Source of the DNA: an uncultured Eubacteriales bacterium
GTDB taxonomy: Bacteria > Bacillota > Clostridia > Oscillospirales > Acutalibacteraceae
Assembly: GCA_934636435.1 (NCBI GenBank)
Contig: CAKUAQ010000008.1
Coordinates: 1 to 56,770 of the forward strand
Length of the DNA: 56,770 nucleotides
Direction of reading: 5' to 3'
This document shows positions 56,208-56,770 of the stretch, one piece after another (within the stretch, counting starts at the first letter, position 1; the number at the start of each line of letters is the position of its first letter). The position numbers and the translations under genes were made by a program. The notes beneath the pieces were generated by a model, which searched no databases, had not been told where the DNA came from, and was given only the letters and a program-made list of their open reading frames with translations.

Positions 56208-56669
56208 ATGAGGAGGATTCGGAACTCTGCAAAAGCACTTATCATCAAAGACGGAAAAATGGCCGCTATCAAAATCAGAGATGCTGGTGAAGAATGGTAT
56301 ATTATGCCTGGTGGTGGTCAAGAAGCAGAAGAAACGCTAAATGAAGCTGTTTGCCGTGAAGTATCGGAGGAATTAGGTATTGCTATAGAGTGCAAAGAAT
56401 TGCTTTTTGTAGTGGAAGGTGTTCATGGCGAAACCTTTCATCGTGTCGATTTGATTTTTTCTTGTGAATATATTGATAACATGCCGGATGCTGTTCTTCA
56501 TGGAGATACGAATCAAGTCGGCATAAGATGGCTGGATATTTCTACGCTTAATTTGCAGCCCTTGTATCCTTCGAAATTAAGACGACAGATTATGAATTAT
56601 TATCAAGGGAAACCATACAAAGTATATCTTGGAAACGAAGAAGCCGGTGATCCGGAATGTCTGGATTAG
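56208..56669 (+). CDS. Nudix hydrolase
   Basis: A 153-aa Nudix protein that hydrolyses a nucleoside diphosphate linked to another moiety; the substrate is unknown. The Nudix box is complete: GGQEAEETLNEAVCREVSEE followed by LGI, matching G-x5-E-x7-REUxEExGU. EEWYIMPGG precedes it. ATG 56208 follows CGGAGGAAAATGTT. Codon use differs sharply from all other genes here (many A/T-ending codons such as AAA, GAA, ATT). The gene may have been acquired, and the preceding tRNA may be the junction. Confidence 0.92.
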   Translation: MRRIRNSAKALIIKDGKMAAIKIRDAGEEWYIMPGGGQEAEETLNEAVCREVSEELGIAIECKELLFVVEGVHGETFHRVDLIFSCEYIDNMPDAVLHGDTNQVGIRWLDISTLNLQPLYPSKLRRQIMNYYQGKPYKVYLGNEEAGDPECLD

Positions 56670-56770
56670 AAGTATGCAGCATCTTCTGCAAATACGGTGT
56701 GCACCATTTAACGATTTCCAAACATTTTAACGGAAAGGTGACAAGGTGTGCATTTCGTATCAAAATAGGT
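56670..56770. other. AT-rich end of the window
   Basis: About 100 bp of AT-rich sequence after the Nudix gene, of the same composition. No gene start or recognisable element is visible before the window ends. Confidence 0.5.

Overview
The window reads as a stretch of chromosome from a GC-rich, spore-former-lineage Firmicute, most likely class Clostridia, order Oscillospirales (Ruminococcaceae/Oscillospiraceae type). The grounds are Spo0A, a perfect HrcA/CIRCE operator before clpB, an rnc-smc-ftsY block, a CD1247-type zinc-ribbon protein, YqeG, YcxB-like, YfhO and TspO proteins, and sigma-A promoters that are mostly TTGxxx-N17-TAtAaT. Coding is dense and mostly on the + strand. Taxon and gene names come from protein and motif recognition by eye; no database search was run.

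Layout. 1-12.5 kb is a housekeeping run: rnc (5' cut), smc, YcxB-like, ftsY, rdgB, a broken P-loop kinase gene, yhbY, a nadD-yqeK fusion, an LCP-family cell-wall enzyme, rsfS and leuS. 12.6-15.4 kb holds rpsU, yqeG, an endonuclease-IV-like gene, efp and a zinc-ribbon protein. 15.5-18.7 kb holds a methyltransferase (MnmM-like) and a DUF3783 gene on the minus strand, a stand-alone PTS EIIC-like membrane protein, and a PhnP-like metallo-hydrolase. 19.2-26.8 kb is a MoxR / DUF58 / transglutaminase-like membrane protein / YfhO cluster; the transglutaminase domain has lost two catalytic residues. 27-32.5 kb holds apt and clpB (minus), birA-bioY, and tspO.

33.0-36.5 kb encodes the most unusual protein of the window: a soluble chimera with a Clp-like N-terminal region, a ClpA/B D2-type AAA+ module, a receiver-like middle domain, and an FtsH-type AAA+ plus M41 zinc-protease module (HETGH), with no membrane segment. 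It has its own promoter and a leader of about 240 nt.

36.6-42.9 kb holds a YbjN-like gene, a nucleoside salvage operon (deoC-deoD-deoB-cdd), a MarR regulator with a tandem palindromic operator followed by a TSUP exporter, and spo0A behind a structured non-coding region. 43.0-47.4 kb holds an unknown basic protein and a four-gene overlapping operon (two GT8 glycosyltransferases, two PlsC-type acyltransferases). That operon is preceded by six copies of a CGGTAGAA-type box just upstream of its promoter, which suggests a regulated envelope glycolipid pathway. 47.5-54.9 kb holds nadE, a small membrane protein with a perfect consensus promoter, and a complete branched-chain amino-acid ABC transporter (livJ-H-M-G-F) with two strong hairpins after the binding-protein gene. 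The window ends with an SDR oxidoreductase (minus), an initiator tRNA-Met gene, and an AT-rich Nudix gene of clearly different base composition, so the tRNA may mark the edge of acquired DNA.
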